A stretch of DNA of 13,720 nucleotides from NCBI GenBank assembly GCA_043775075.1, contig JAYVSS010000421.1, positions 1-13,720 on the forward strand, in the 5' to 3' direction. Below the pieces are notes generated by a model. That model searched no databases. It worked only from the letters and a program-made list of their open reading frames with translations, and was not told where the DNA came from. Every line of letters starts with the position of its first letter. Within the stretch, counting starts at the first letter, position 1. This DNA comes from JANLQX01 sp043775075 (GTDB lineage: Bacteria; Actinomycetota; Acidimicrobiia; Acidimicrobiales; JANYDT01). Below, piece after piece: positions 1 to 10,112 of the stretch. A program made the translations under genes and the position numbers.

Positions 1-190
1 CGAAGAACCTCGAAAACGTTGCGACTACGACGACACGGGACAAGACAGGATGTATAAGACGTGCGCGGACGGCCCAAAAGACAGGCTTTCCGGGTGACTC
101 GAAGCGGTTCGGACTGGCCGGACGTACGAGGCGGGAAATCTTAGCGGACCACGGGAGACCCCCGAACCGCAGCCGTTCCCCCAGAGGAGG
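1..190 (-). promoter_or_regulatory. Non-coding region after rpoC; probable promoter of the next operon
   Basis: I see no supportable gene here. On the minus strand TTCGGG (166-161), 17 nt, TAAGAT (143-138) is one possible promoter. TTTTGG (79-74), 17 nt, TATACA (56-51) is another. Both have weak -35 boxes. In actinobacteria rpoC is usually followed by rpsL-rpsG-fusA-tuf, whose promoter would lie here, but that gene is outside the window. Confidence 0.3.
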
Positions 191-232
191 AACAAATCCG
201 GGTTGATCGTTGCCGGAACGGTCAACCCGGAT
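191..232 (-). terminator. Intrinsic terminator of rpoBC
   Basis: An 11-bp perfect stem ATCCGGGTTGA/TCAACCCGGAT (232-222 with 206-196) is extended, after one mismatch, by CGTT/AACG with a 5-nt loop. It is followed by TTTGTT on the minus strand. It begins 17 nt after the rpoC stop, so it is the probable end of the rpoBC transcript. Confidence 0.88.
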
Positions 233-249
233 CGGCCAGCAATTGAGCG

Positions 250-3200
250 CTAGCCCTCGAGGCCGCCAAGGACACGGAGAGCTTCAGCGCGGCGCACTTC
301 GGCATCGGCTTCGTCCACGGCGAGAGCCGTCAACACCGATTCGTCGAACGTGGCGACAGGCGCTGGCGGAAGGTCGGCGTTGATACCGGCCAACCAGGCG
401 GCGAGATCCTCACGGCTCTCTGACGCCGAACCAATCGTGGCGATTGCCCCTTCGACTTCGATGCCAACGTCACGGTAGCGAGGCATTCCTGTACCAGCCG
501 GAATCAGCTTGCCGATGATGATGTTTTCCTTGAGACCGAGAAGGCTGTCGGAACGGCCCTCAATTGCAGCTTCGGTCAGCACCCGGGTGGTTTCCTGGAA
601 CGAGGCGGCAGACAGCCACGACTCGGTAGCCAGCGACGCCTTGGTGATACCCATCAGCTCGGGACGACCTTCAGCCGAAACCTTGCCCTCATCGCGGAGT
701 TGGCGGTTGATGATGCCGAAGATACGGGCATCAACGCGCTCGCCCGGCAAGAACGTGGACTCGCCAGAATCCTGCACAGACACGCGCTTGAGCATCTGAC
801 GCACGATGAGCTCGATGTGCTTGTCGTGGATCGACACGCCCTGATCGCGGTACACCTTCTGAACCTCGTCCACCAGATATTCCTGGGTGGCGCGGATGCC
901 CCGGATGTCGAGGATTTCCTTCGGGTCGAGCGGACCTTCGTTGAGGGCTTCGCCGGCAGCAATGTGACCACCGTCGACAACAACCGGATACAACTTGGCC
1001 TTGATAGGCACGCTGTACAGCTCCTCGGTTCCGTCGTCGGCGAGGACGATGAAGTTGCGGAGCTTGGAGTCCTCTTCACCCTGGCGGAGCACGCCGGAGT
1101 TTCGAATGAGGACGGCCTTGCCTTTCGGCGTACGAGCTTCGAAGAGTTCGACGACGCGGGGAAGACCGGCGGTGATGTCAAGCGACTCGCCCTTACCGGC
1201 GGCAACGCCACCGGTGTGGAACGTACGCATGGTGAGCTGGGTCCCCGGTTCGCCAATGGACTGGGCGGCGATAACCCCGACGGATTCACCGAGCTCAACC
1301 GTGCGGCCCGACGCCATGGACTTGCCGTAGCAGGTCATGCAGACCCCGTATTCGGCGTCGCAGGCGAGGACCGTGCGGACACGGACCCGGGTGATGGTCT
1401 CGTCGTCACGGATGTGATCGAGAATTTCCTGGGTGACATCGGTACCACGGTCGTATTCCGTGCCGTCGGCGCACGTGACGCCCTCGGCCAGGAAGCGGCC
1501 GAGCAATGAAGTTTCCAGGTAGCCGCGCTTGTTGGCCGTGTCCGGGCCCACGTAGTCCAGGTAGCGACCGCGGATGGAGCCGCAATCCTCTTCCCGGATG
1601 ATGAGCTCCTGGGAGACGTCGTGGAGACGACGGGTCAGGTACCCAGAGTCGGCGGTACGCAGCGCCGTGTCAGCGAGACCCTTGCGGGCACCGTGGGTCG
1701 AGATGAAGTACTCGAGAACCGAGAGGCCTTCACGGAAGTTCGACTTGATCGGGCGGGGAATGATGTCGCCCTTCGGGTTCGACACGAGGCCGCGCATACC
1801 GGCGATCTGGCGGACCTGAAGAGCGTTGCCGCGAGCGCCCGAACCAACCATCATGTTGATGGGGTTCATCGGATCGGCGTCCAGCACATCTTGCATCGCC
1901 TTCTGGATTTCGGCCGTGGCCTCGGTCCAAATGTTGATCTCCTGCTCACGACGCTCGTCGTTGGTCAAGATGCCGCGCACGAAGTTCTTCTCAATCTTCA
2001 GTGCTTCGAGTTCGTGACGGTCCAGGATTTCCCGCTTGGCGGCCGGCGTCTGCACGTCGTTGATCGAGATCGACAGACCGGACTGCGCAGCGTACCGGAA
2101 GCCGAGGTTCTTGATGGCGTCGAGGGTTTCGGCGACGACCGCCTTCGGGTACTCGGTGGCCAGACGCTCAACGAGCGACGTGACCTCCTTCTTCTTCAGG
2201 ACGTAGTTGACGTATCCAAAATCAGCCGGAATGGACTGGTTGAAGATAAGGCGGCCAGGTGTCGTTTCCAACAGGACGGGGTCGCCACCTTCTACGGCGC
2301 CATACCGAGGATCGGTGGACCGCAGCGTGATCTTGGCGTGCAGGTGAATGTCTTTGTTGTCGTACGCCCGCTCCACTTCCCACAAATGACGGAAGTGACG
2401 GCCTTCGCCCTTCACTCCATCACGCTGGAGGGTGAGGTAGTACGTGCCGATGATCATGTCCTGGGCCGGTACAGCAATCGGACGACCGTGAGCCGGGGAC
2501 AAAATGTTGTTCGCCGACAGCATGAGGATGCGAGCTTCAGCCTGGGCCTCGGCGGACAACGGCAGGTGGATAGCCATCTGGTCCCCGTCGAAGTCGGCAT
2601 TGAAGGCCGTGCATACGAGCGGATGGAGCTGAATGGCCTTGCCTTCGACCAGTACCGGTTCAAACGCCTGGATGCCGAGACGGTGGAGCGTGGGAGCACG
2701 GTTCAGCATCACGGGATGTTCCTTGATGACTTCTTCAAGGACGTCCCATACCTGGGCCCGGCGACGCTCAACCATGCGCTTGGCCGACTTGATGTTCTGC
2801 GCCAGTTCTTGGTCGACGAGGCGCTTCATCACAAACGGCTTGAACAACTCAAGGGCCATCAGCTTCGGTAAACCGCACTGGTGCAGCTTGAGCGTGGGCC
2901 CAACAACGATCACGGAACGGCCGGAGTAATCCACGCGCTTGCCGAGAAGGTTCTGGCGGAATCGGCCCTGCTTGCCTTTCAGCATGTCCGACAAAGACTT
3001 GAGGGGACGGTTGCCCGGCCCGGTCACCGGCCGGCCACGACGGCCGTTGTCGAACAGTGCGTCGACGGCTTCCTGCAACATGCGCTTCTCGTTGTTCACG
3101 ATGATCTCGGGGGCACCGAGATCAAGGAGACGCTTCAGACGATTGTTGCGGTTGATGACGCGGCGGTACAGGTCGTTGAGGTCAGACGTGGCGAAACGGC

Positions 3201-4260
3201 CACCGTCGAGCTGCACCATGGGGCGAAGGTCGGGCGGGATGACCGGCACAGCGCCGAGAATCATGGCGCGCGGGTCGTTACTGCGCTTGCCGTTTTCGTC
3301 TCGGCGGTTGAAGGCGGCGACGATCTTGAGGCGCTTAATGGCCTTTTGCTTGCGTTGCAGGGAAAGCGGCTTCTTACCTTCGACCGGCTGGGCATCGATA
3401 AGCGCGCGGAGCTTTTGCTCTTCCACGTCGAGGTCAAGCTCGTTGATCAGTGAGTTGATGGCGTCGGCACCCATGCCGCCGCGGAAGTAATCCCCGTAGC
3501 GCTCCTTCATCTCACGCCACAGCATCTCGTCTTCGAGGATCTTGCGGCTGTGGAGGGACTTGAATTCGTCGAACGTGCGCTTCAGCAGGTCGTACTCAGC
3601 GGCCGAGCGATCGCGGATCCCAGCGATTTCCTTGTCCGCCAGCTTGCGCTTGGCGTTAATTTCGGAATCCTTGGCCCCGTTCTTCTCCAGTTCCTCAATA
3701 TCTGCTTCGAGCTGCTTGAAGCGTCGATCAAGGTCGAGGTCACGGTCGCGCTCGATGAGCTGAAGCTCTTCGCGCAGTTCGGCTTCGAGGTTGGGCAGGT
3801 CGGCCTGACGGCGCTCGGGGTCAACCCAGGTCACCAGGTTGGCGGCGAAGTAAATGACCTTCTCGAGTTGCTTGGCCTTCAATTCCTCTTTGGCTTCGGT
3901 GCCCATGAGGAGATAGGCCAGCCACGAACGGGTGCCGCGGAGGTACCAGATGTGCACGACGGGAGCGGCCAATTCGATGTGTCCCATCCGCTCACGACGC
4001 ACCTTGGACCGGGTGACTTCAACCCCACAACGCTCACAGGTAATGCCGCGGAAACGAACCCGCTTGTACTTGCCGCAGTAGCACTCCCAGTCCTTTTGCG
4101 GACCGAAAATCTTCTCGCAAAACAAGCCGTCCTTTTCCGGCCGAAGGGTGCGGTAGTTGATGGTTTCAGGCTTTTTGACCTCGCCGTGGGACCATCCGCG
4201 GATGGCGTCGGCAGTGGCGAGGCCGATGGTGATGCGATCGAAATCGTTAACGTCAAGCAT
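250..4260 (-). CDS. rpoC: DNA-directed RNA polymerase subunit beta'
   Basis: This is the beta' subunit, carrying the catalytic magnesium. The protein has 1336 residues and is complete. The N-terminal zinc site is C60, C62, C75 and C78 (CYCGKYKRVRFRGITCERC). A charged coiled-coil insertion at about 155-245 is of the actinobacterial kind. NADFDGDQMAIH at 554-565 supplies the Mg2+ ligands D556, D558 and D560. The second zinc site is C893, C967, C974 and C977. The trigger loop includes MRTFHTGG at 1011-1018. The start ATG at 4260 is fixed by the family sequence MLDVNDFDRITIGLATADAI; the ribosome binding site is weak (AGG about 13 nt upstream), suggesting coupling to rpoB translation. The TAG stop is followed 17 nt later by a terminator hairpin. 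Confidence 0.99.
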   Translation of the reverse strand: MLDVNDFDRITIGLATADAIRGWSHGEVKKPETINYRTLRPEKDGLFCEKIFGPQKDWECYCGKYKRVRFRGITCERCGVEVTRSKVRRERMGHIELAAPVVHIWYLRGTRSWLAYLLMGTEAKEELKAKQLEKVIYFAANLVTWVDPERRQADLPNLEAELREELQLIERDRDLDLDRRFKQLEADIEELEKNGAKDSEINAKRKLADKEIAGIRDRSAAEYDLLKRTFDEFKSLHSRKILEDEMLWREMKERYGDYFRGGMGADAINSLINELDLDVEEQKLRALIDAQPVEGKKPLSLQRKQKAIKRLKIVAAFNRRDENGKRSNDPRAMILGAVPVIPPDLRPMVQLDGGRFATSDLNDLYRRVINRNNRLKRLLDLGAPEIIVNNEKRMLQEAVDALFDNGRRGRPVTGPGNRPLKSLSDMLKGKQGRFRQNLLGKRVDYSGRSVIVVGPTLKLHQCGLPKLMALELFKPFVMKRLVDQELAQNIKSAKRMVERRRAQVWDVLEEVIKEHPVMLNRAPTLHRLGIQAFEPVLVEGKAIQLHPLVCTAFNADFDGDQMAIHLPLSAEAQAEARILMLSANNILSPAHGRPIAVPAQDMIIGTYYLTLQRDGVKGEGRHFRHLWEVERAYDNKDIHLHAKITLRSTDPRYGAVEGGDPVLLETTPGRLIFNQSIPADFGYVNYVLKKKEVTSLVERLATEYPKAVVAETLDAIKNLGFRYAAQSGLSISINDVQTPAAKREILDRHELEALKIEKNFVRGILTNDERREQEINIWTEATAEIQKAMQDVLDADPMNPINMMVGSGARGNALQVRQIAGMRGLVSNPKGDIIPRPIKSNFREGLSVLEYFISTHGARKGLADTALRTADSGYLTRRLHDVSQELIIREEDCGSIRGRYLDYVGPDTANKRGYLETSLLGRFLAEGVTCADGTEYDRGTDVTQEILDHIRDDETITRVRVRTVLACDAEYGVCMTCYGKSMASGRTVELGESVGVIAAQSIGEPGTQLTMRTFHTGGVAAGKGESLDITAGLPRVVELFEARTPKGKAVLIRNSGVLRQGEEDSKLRNFIVLADDGTEELYSVPIKAKLYPVVVDGGHIAAGEALNEGPLDPKEILDIRGIRATQEYLVDEVQKVYRDQGVSIHDKHIELIVRQMLKRVSVQDSGESTFLPGERVDARIFGIINRQLRDEGKVSAEGRPELMGITKASLATESWLSAASFQETTRVLTEAAIEGRSDSLLGLKENIIIGKLIPAGTGMPRYRDVGIEVEGAIATIGSASESREDLAAWLAGINADLPPAPVATFDESVLTALAVDEADAEVRRAEALRVLGGLEG

Positions 4261-4302
4261 GGAGACTGTGCACCTGGTTCTTAGATCTCAGCGGGGTGGT
4301 GA

Positions 4303-7869
<3,567 letters not shown>

Positions 7870-8116
7870 GAGTGTCCTCACTCCTCGTGGGAAGGTAGGC
7901 AGGGTTGGATCGTGCATGCCCGATACCGGCGCTCAAAAATAGGCAGAACCGGGTCATCGTGGACGCGCACCGTCGAACTACAAGACTGCGAAGGAAAGAC
8001 GGCGCGCACGGCAACCGACAAACTTAGCACGCGTGCCAACAGAGGATTCGCCAAAAGTTCCTGGACTCCGAACCTCGGCCTGCTTGGCCGATTCCTTGAG
8101 TATCTGTTGGCGGGAA

Positions 8117-8145
8117 AGGGTAAACGCCTTCCCGTCATCGGTCAA
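8117..8145 (-). promoter_or_regulatory. Promoter of rpoBC
   Basis: On the minus strand TTGACC (8145-8140) and TACCCT (8122-8117) are spaced exactly 17 nt. This is a strong match to the actinobacterial housekeeping sigma consensus (TTGACN, TANNNT). Transcription should start near 8110 and give a 5' leader of about 240 nt. It lies between the stop of the DUF2853-like gene and rpoB, so rpoBC can be expressed independently of rplJL. Confidence 0.72.
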
Positions 8146-8151
8146 GCACTT

Positions 8152-8182
8152 CGGGGAAACGACGGGCAAAAGACGGGGAAAC
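8152..8182. repeat. Tandem 9-bp direct repeat upstream of the rpoB promoter
   Basis: GTTTCCCCG (minus strand) occurs twice, at 8182-8174 and 8160-8152, with a 22-bp period. That is about two DNA turns, so both copies face the same side. The nearer copy ends 6 bp upstream of the -35 box. This is the position of an activator site; a regulator is not identified. Confidence 0.5.
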
Positions 8183-8209
8183 TTCTTCTCCCTCCTCCCG
8201 CCCTTCGTG

Positions 8210-8536
8210 TCAGGACAGGTCGGCGAGCTTCCCGTGCTTCTCGGCGACCAGGTAGTAAAAGGTCACACGATGCTTCGAGCGGTCGGCCGACATTTGCTCA
8301 CACACTGCCGAGATTGTGCCGTTGAGGGTGGCGTCGTCGTTACTCAGCGCCAGCTTCTTCTTGCACCAGCTCTCGCGCACGCGATCAAGTTCGCTCTGGT
8401 CGGAGCACGACACCAGCGACGAATCCTTACCCGACAGGGCGATACCGAGGTGTTTGACAATCCCGGCAACGGCCGCCGTGTCCACGGTGGTGGTGTACTT
8501 GGCGATGTCGTCGATATATGCAGCGTGGTCAGCCAT
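8210..8536 (-). CDS. Small conserved protein resembling DUF2853
   Basis: This 108-residue soluble protein has no signal peptide or membrane segment. The stretch at about 21-63 (AAVAGIVKHLGIALSGKDSS, then LVSCSDQSELDRVRESWCKKKLAL) strongly recalls the DUF2853 family from memory, a group of about 110-residue bacterial proteins of unknown function. Three cysteines (44, 58, 79) are visible but form no metal-binding pattern. The start is ATG at 8536 with AAGGGG 8 nt upstream. It sits alone between the post-rplL terminator and the rpoB promoter. A -10-like TACCGT at 8592-8587 has only a weak -35, so its promoter is uncertain; it may depend on readthrough from rplL. The codons look like those of its neighbours. 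No function can be stated. Confidence 0.82.
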   Translation of the reverse strand: MADHAAYIDDIAKYTTTVDTAAVAGIVKHLGIALSGKDSSLVSCSDQSELDRVRESWCKKKLALSNDDATLNGTISAVCEQMSADRSKHRVTFYYLVAEKHGKLADLS

Positions 8537-8642
8537 TTGCGATACCCCTTACTACGCGGCCACCCGCACGGCAGCCTGATGTCGAGACGGTAGCCGACAG
8601 CGCTCTACCCATGTCGTGTGCTCGGTCAGCGTTTCAACGGCA

Positions 8643-8670
8643 AAGGCCCGGCCGGTTCGGGCCGGGCCTT
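8643..8670 (-). terminator. Terminator or attenuator after rplL
   Basis: An 11-bp perfect stem AAGGCCCGGCC/GGCCGGGCCTT (8670-8660 with 8653-8643) closes a 6-nt loop, 40 nt after the rplL stop. The T-tract on the minus strand is short (TTT), so termination may be partial. In E. coli a partial terminator between rplL and rpoB lowers polymerase subunit levels relative to ribosomal proteins; the position here suggests the same role. Confidence 0.75.
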
Positions 8671-8710
8671 CGTCTTCACGCAGGGTCGGGCGCTAATGCC
8701 CGAGGGCGGA

Positions 8711-9088
8711 CTACTTGAGCTCGGTGGTCGCGCCAGCCTCGTCGAGCGACGCCTTGGCCTTGGTGGCGTCGTCCTTTGAGACCTTGGAGAGGATCGCACC
8801 GGGGGCACCGTCTACGAGATCCTTGGCTTCCTTGAGACCAAGCTTGGTCAGCTCACGGACAACTTTGATGACGGCGATCTTGTTGGCGCCGGAGCTCTGG
8901 AGGATGACGTCGAACTCGTCCTGCTCCTCGACGGCGGGGGCGGCGTCGGCGGCCGGAGCGGCAGCCATCATCATCGCCGGGGCGGCGGCGGTGACATCAA
9001 AGCGCTCTTCGAACGCCTTCTTGAGCTCGACGAGCTCAAGAACGGTCATGGTGGAGATGCTGTCGAGAATTTCCTGTACTGAAGCCAT
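8711..9088 (-). CDS. rplL: 50S ribosomal protein L7/L12
   Basis: L7/L12 is the multicopy stalk protein that recruits and stimulates the translational GTPases. The protein has 125 residues. The dimerisation domain comes first (about 1-33, QEILDSISTMTVLELVELKK). An Ala/Met/Pro-rich flexible hinge follows (about 34-54). The C-terminal factor-binding domain begins near residue 58 (EFDVILQSSGANKIAVIKVV) and contains GLKEAKDLVDGAP. All regions are intact. The start is ATG at 9088, with AAGGA 11 nt upstream. The 182-nt spacer from rplJ is long; it holds the rplJ tail repeat and a GGCGACG/CGTCGCC hairpin (9162-9146). A GC-rich terminator-like stem follows 40 nt after the stop. Confidence 0.98.
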   Translation of the reverse strand: MASVQEILDSISTMTVLELVELKKAFEERFDVTAAAPAMMMAAAPAADAAPAVEEQDEFDVILQSSGANKIAVIKVVRELTKLGLKEAKDLVDGAPGAILSKVSKDDATKAKASLDEAGATTELK

Positions 9089-9216
9089 GGTGTTGGTGTT
9101 CCTTCGTGTGGGGCGCCCGCGTGAGCGCCGGAGTGCTTATGAGGTGGCGACGTCTCGTCGCCGGAGGTAAACGGGGATCGACAAGCGAGGCCGTCGAGCC
9201 GTGGAACTGAGTGTTG

Positions 9217-9297
9217 TTAGACAGCCTGTTTATCGACCAGCGCTGCAAAACACGGCGCTGGCGGGCAGAACTACGCGGCCTGCTTATCGACCAGCGC
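9217..9297 (-). repeat. Imperfect direct repeat of the rplJ 3' end
   Basis: Bases 9271-9297 (the last codons and stop of rplJ) recur as 9217-9243 with 22 of 27 identical positions and a 54-nt offset. The offset is exactly 18 codons, so reading past the rplJ TAG gives 17 residues, FCPPAPCFAALVDKQAV, then TAA. This repeats the ALVDKQA tail. The second copy also forms one arm of a hairpin, CCAGCGC/GCGCTGG (9261-9237). It looks like a decayed tandem duplication; translation of the second copy is not implied. Confidence 0.75.
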
Positions 9298-9792
9298 CTG
9301 GAGGGCGTAGGCGATGTCGCGGGGCGGAGCGGCAAGAAGGTTGGCAAACTGCGACAGCGGGGCGGCGAACAGCCCGGCAATCTCAGCCAGCACCTGCAGA
9401 CGCGGCGGCATGTCGGCGAGGGCAGACACTTGCTTGGCATCGAGCACTTTCGTGCCCAGGATGCCGCCTTTGACAATCAGGTTCTGATTGGTCTTGGCGA
9501 ACTCGCGCAGCGCCTTGGCGACTTCAACAGCATCGCCTTTGACGAAGGCGATGGCCGTCGGGCCGGTCAACATTGCGTCGGCGTCGAGACCGTTCTGGTG
9601 GGCGGCGATGCGCACCAGCGTGTTTTTGAAGACACGAAACGATCCACCGGCCGGGCGCAGGGTGGCGCGCAGGGCGCCGAGCTGCTTTACGGCCAGACCG
9701 CGATACTCGGTCAGGAGCACTGCATCAGACGTGGCGAAGAGTTCAGAGATCTTGGCGACCAGATCAACTTTGTCGGCATTGGGATTTTCCAT
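9271..9792 (-). CDS. rplJ: 50S ribosomal protein L10
   Basis: L10 anchors the L7/L12 dimers to the ribosome stalk and, bound to L12, usually represses its own leader. The protein has 173 residues, normal for the family. The N-terminal rRNA-binding domain includes LTEYRGLAVKQL near residues 27-38 and FRVFKNTL near 52-59. The C-terminal helix that carries L7/L12 lies around AGLFAAPLSQFANLLAAP and ends ALVDKQAA. The start is ATG at 9792, set by a strong AAAGGAGG (9807-9800) 7 nt upstream; the frame stays open to 10014, but the upstream part overlaps the leader and is not coding. The last nine codons are repeated imperfectly 54 nt downstream in the same frame. Confidence 0.97.
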   Translation of the reverse strand: MENPNADKVDLVAKISELFATSDAVLLTEYRGLAVKQLGALRATLRPAGGSFRVFKNTLVRIAAHQNGLDADAMLTGPTAIAFVKGDAVEVAKALREFAKTNQNLIVKGGILGTKVLDAKQVSALADMPPRLQVLAEIAGLFAAPLSQFANLLAAPPRDIAYALQALVDKQAA

Positions 9793-9812
9793 GGGAAAAC
9801 CTCCTTTCAGGG

Positions 9813-9855
9813 AAACAAAAAGGCGTTCGGGCATCTTTCGACGCACGAACGCCCG
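9813..9855 (-). terminator. Intrinsic terminator inside the rplJ leader (attenuator)
   Basis: On the minus strand GGGCGTTCG (9854-9846) pairs with CGAACGCCT (9829-9821), with one terminal G-U. After a mismatch the stem continues as GCGTC/GATGC, capped by a GAAA tetraloop (9839-9836). The stem ends in TTTTT at 9821-9817, then GTTT. It lies only about 5-13 nt upstream of the rplJ ribosome binding site and before the gene, so it cannot serve only as the end of rplA. This is the expected architecture of transcription attenuation of rplJL. Confidence 0.82.
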
Positions 9856-9937
9856 AGGTTCCCGACTGTTCAGGAAAAGCGGACCTTCGCCTCGTCGGGC
9901 GGACTCGGGCGAGTCCTTTGAGCTGAGCCGGTCCGCT
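9850..9937 (-). promoter_or_regulatory. rplJ leader RNA with competing structures (L10-leader candidate)
   Basis: The untranslated 320 nt between rplA and rplJ contain an 8-bp long-range stem AGCGGACC/GGTCCGCT (9937-9930 with 9885-9878). It encloses a smaller hairpin GGACTC-GCCC-GAGTCC (9916-9901). The segment CGCCCGAG (9911-9904) is perfectly complementary to CTCGGGCG (9857-9850), which is also the 5' arm of the downstream terminator, so it can act as an antiterminator. In known bacteria the L10(L12)4 complex binds such an rplJ leader and represses its own synthesis. The pairings are seen; L10 binding here is inferred from family and position. Confidence 0.6.
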
Positions 9938-10065
9938 GTTGCCAGCGAAACAATTTCAGCACCGGATGTCTGTGGCGCAGGATGGATTCGGTTGTGGTGT
10001 CGACCGGGAAACACGCGCAGTGGCTGCGCAGGTCAACGGAGAAACAGTGTGGCTAGCGACCAACC

Positions 10066-10093
10066 AGCGTACTGGCTCGCCGCACCCCCTCAA
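10066..10093 (-). promoter_or_regulatory. Probable rplJL promoter
   Basis: On the minus strand a -35 box TTGAGG (10093-10088) is followed after 16 nt by a -10 box TACGCT (10071-10066). This starts 20 nt after the rplA stop. Transcription would begin near 10059 and give a leader of about 266 nt before rplJ. A -35-like TTGACC at 10036-10031 has no acceptable -10 partner (TGTTTC) and is less likely. Confidence 0.5.
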
Positions 10094-10112
10094 ATCGGGG
10101 ACGAAGAAGCGA

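Larger units (their letters stand above)
7870..8209 (-). promoter_or_regulatory. Intergenic region and long rpoB 5' leader
   Basis: These 340 nt hold no supportable gene. In transcription order they contain a purine-rich tract (8203-8182), the tandem 9-bp repeat, the promoter, a 6-bp hairpin TCGGCC/GGCCGA (8091-8075) and a larger imperfect hairpin. In the last, GCGCGCCGTC (8007-7998) pairs with GACGGTGCGC (7974-7965), with one G-U, around a 23-nt loop. No T-tract follows these hairpins closely, so they are not intrinsic terminators. The rpoB ribosome binding site GAGG is at the end. Confidence 0.5.

Noticed and set aside
25..225. A 66-codon minus-strand open frame downstream of rpoC
   Set aside because: It overlaps the rpoC terminator, has no ribosome binding site or recognisable sequence, and is probably chance.
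1621..2871. A 416-codon open frame on the plus strand opposite rpoC
   Set aside because: Antisense shadow of rpoC for the same reasons: no domain and no independent initiation signal.
7870..7917. Upstream ATG for rpoB at 7917
   Set aside because: No ribosome binding site precedes it, while ATG 7869 has GAGG at good spacing and a family-like N-terminus.
8182..8203. Purine-rich tract upstream of rpoB (minus strand) as a triplex or special structure
   Set aside because: It is short, without clear mirror symmetry, and adjoins the end of the preceding gene; nothing beyond base composition supports a role.
9793..10014. Upstream in-frame start for rplJ at 10014
   Set aside because: It would translate the structured leader and terminator. 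The ATG at 9792 has a near-perfect AAAGGAGG at the right distance and begins at the family N-terminus.
10008..10036. TTGACC-17-TGTTTC as an rplJ promoter
   Set aside because: The -35 is good, but the -10 lacks the essential A at position 2 and T at position 6. TTGAGG-16-TACGCT upstream is better.
10085..10105. CCCC/GGGG hairpin after the rplA stop as a terminator
   Set aside because: The stem is only 4-5 bp and has no T-tract; it overlaps the better-supported rplJ promoter -35.
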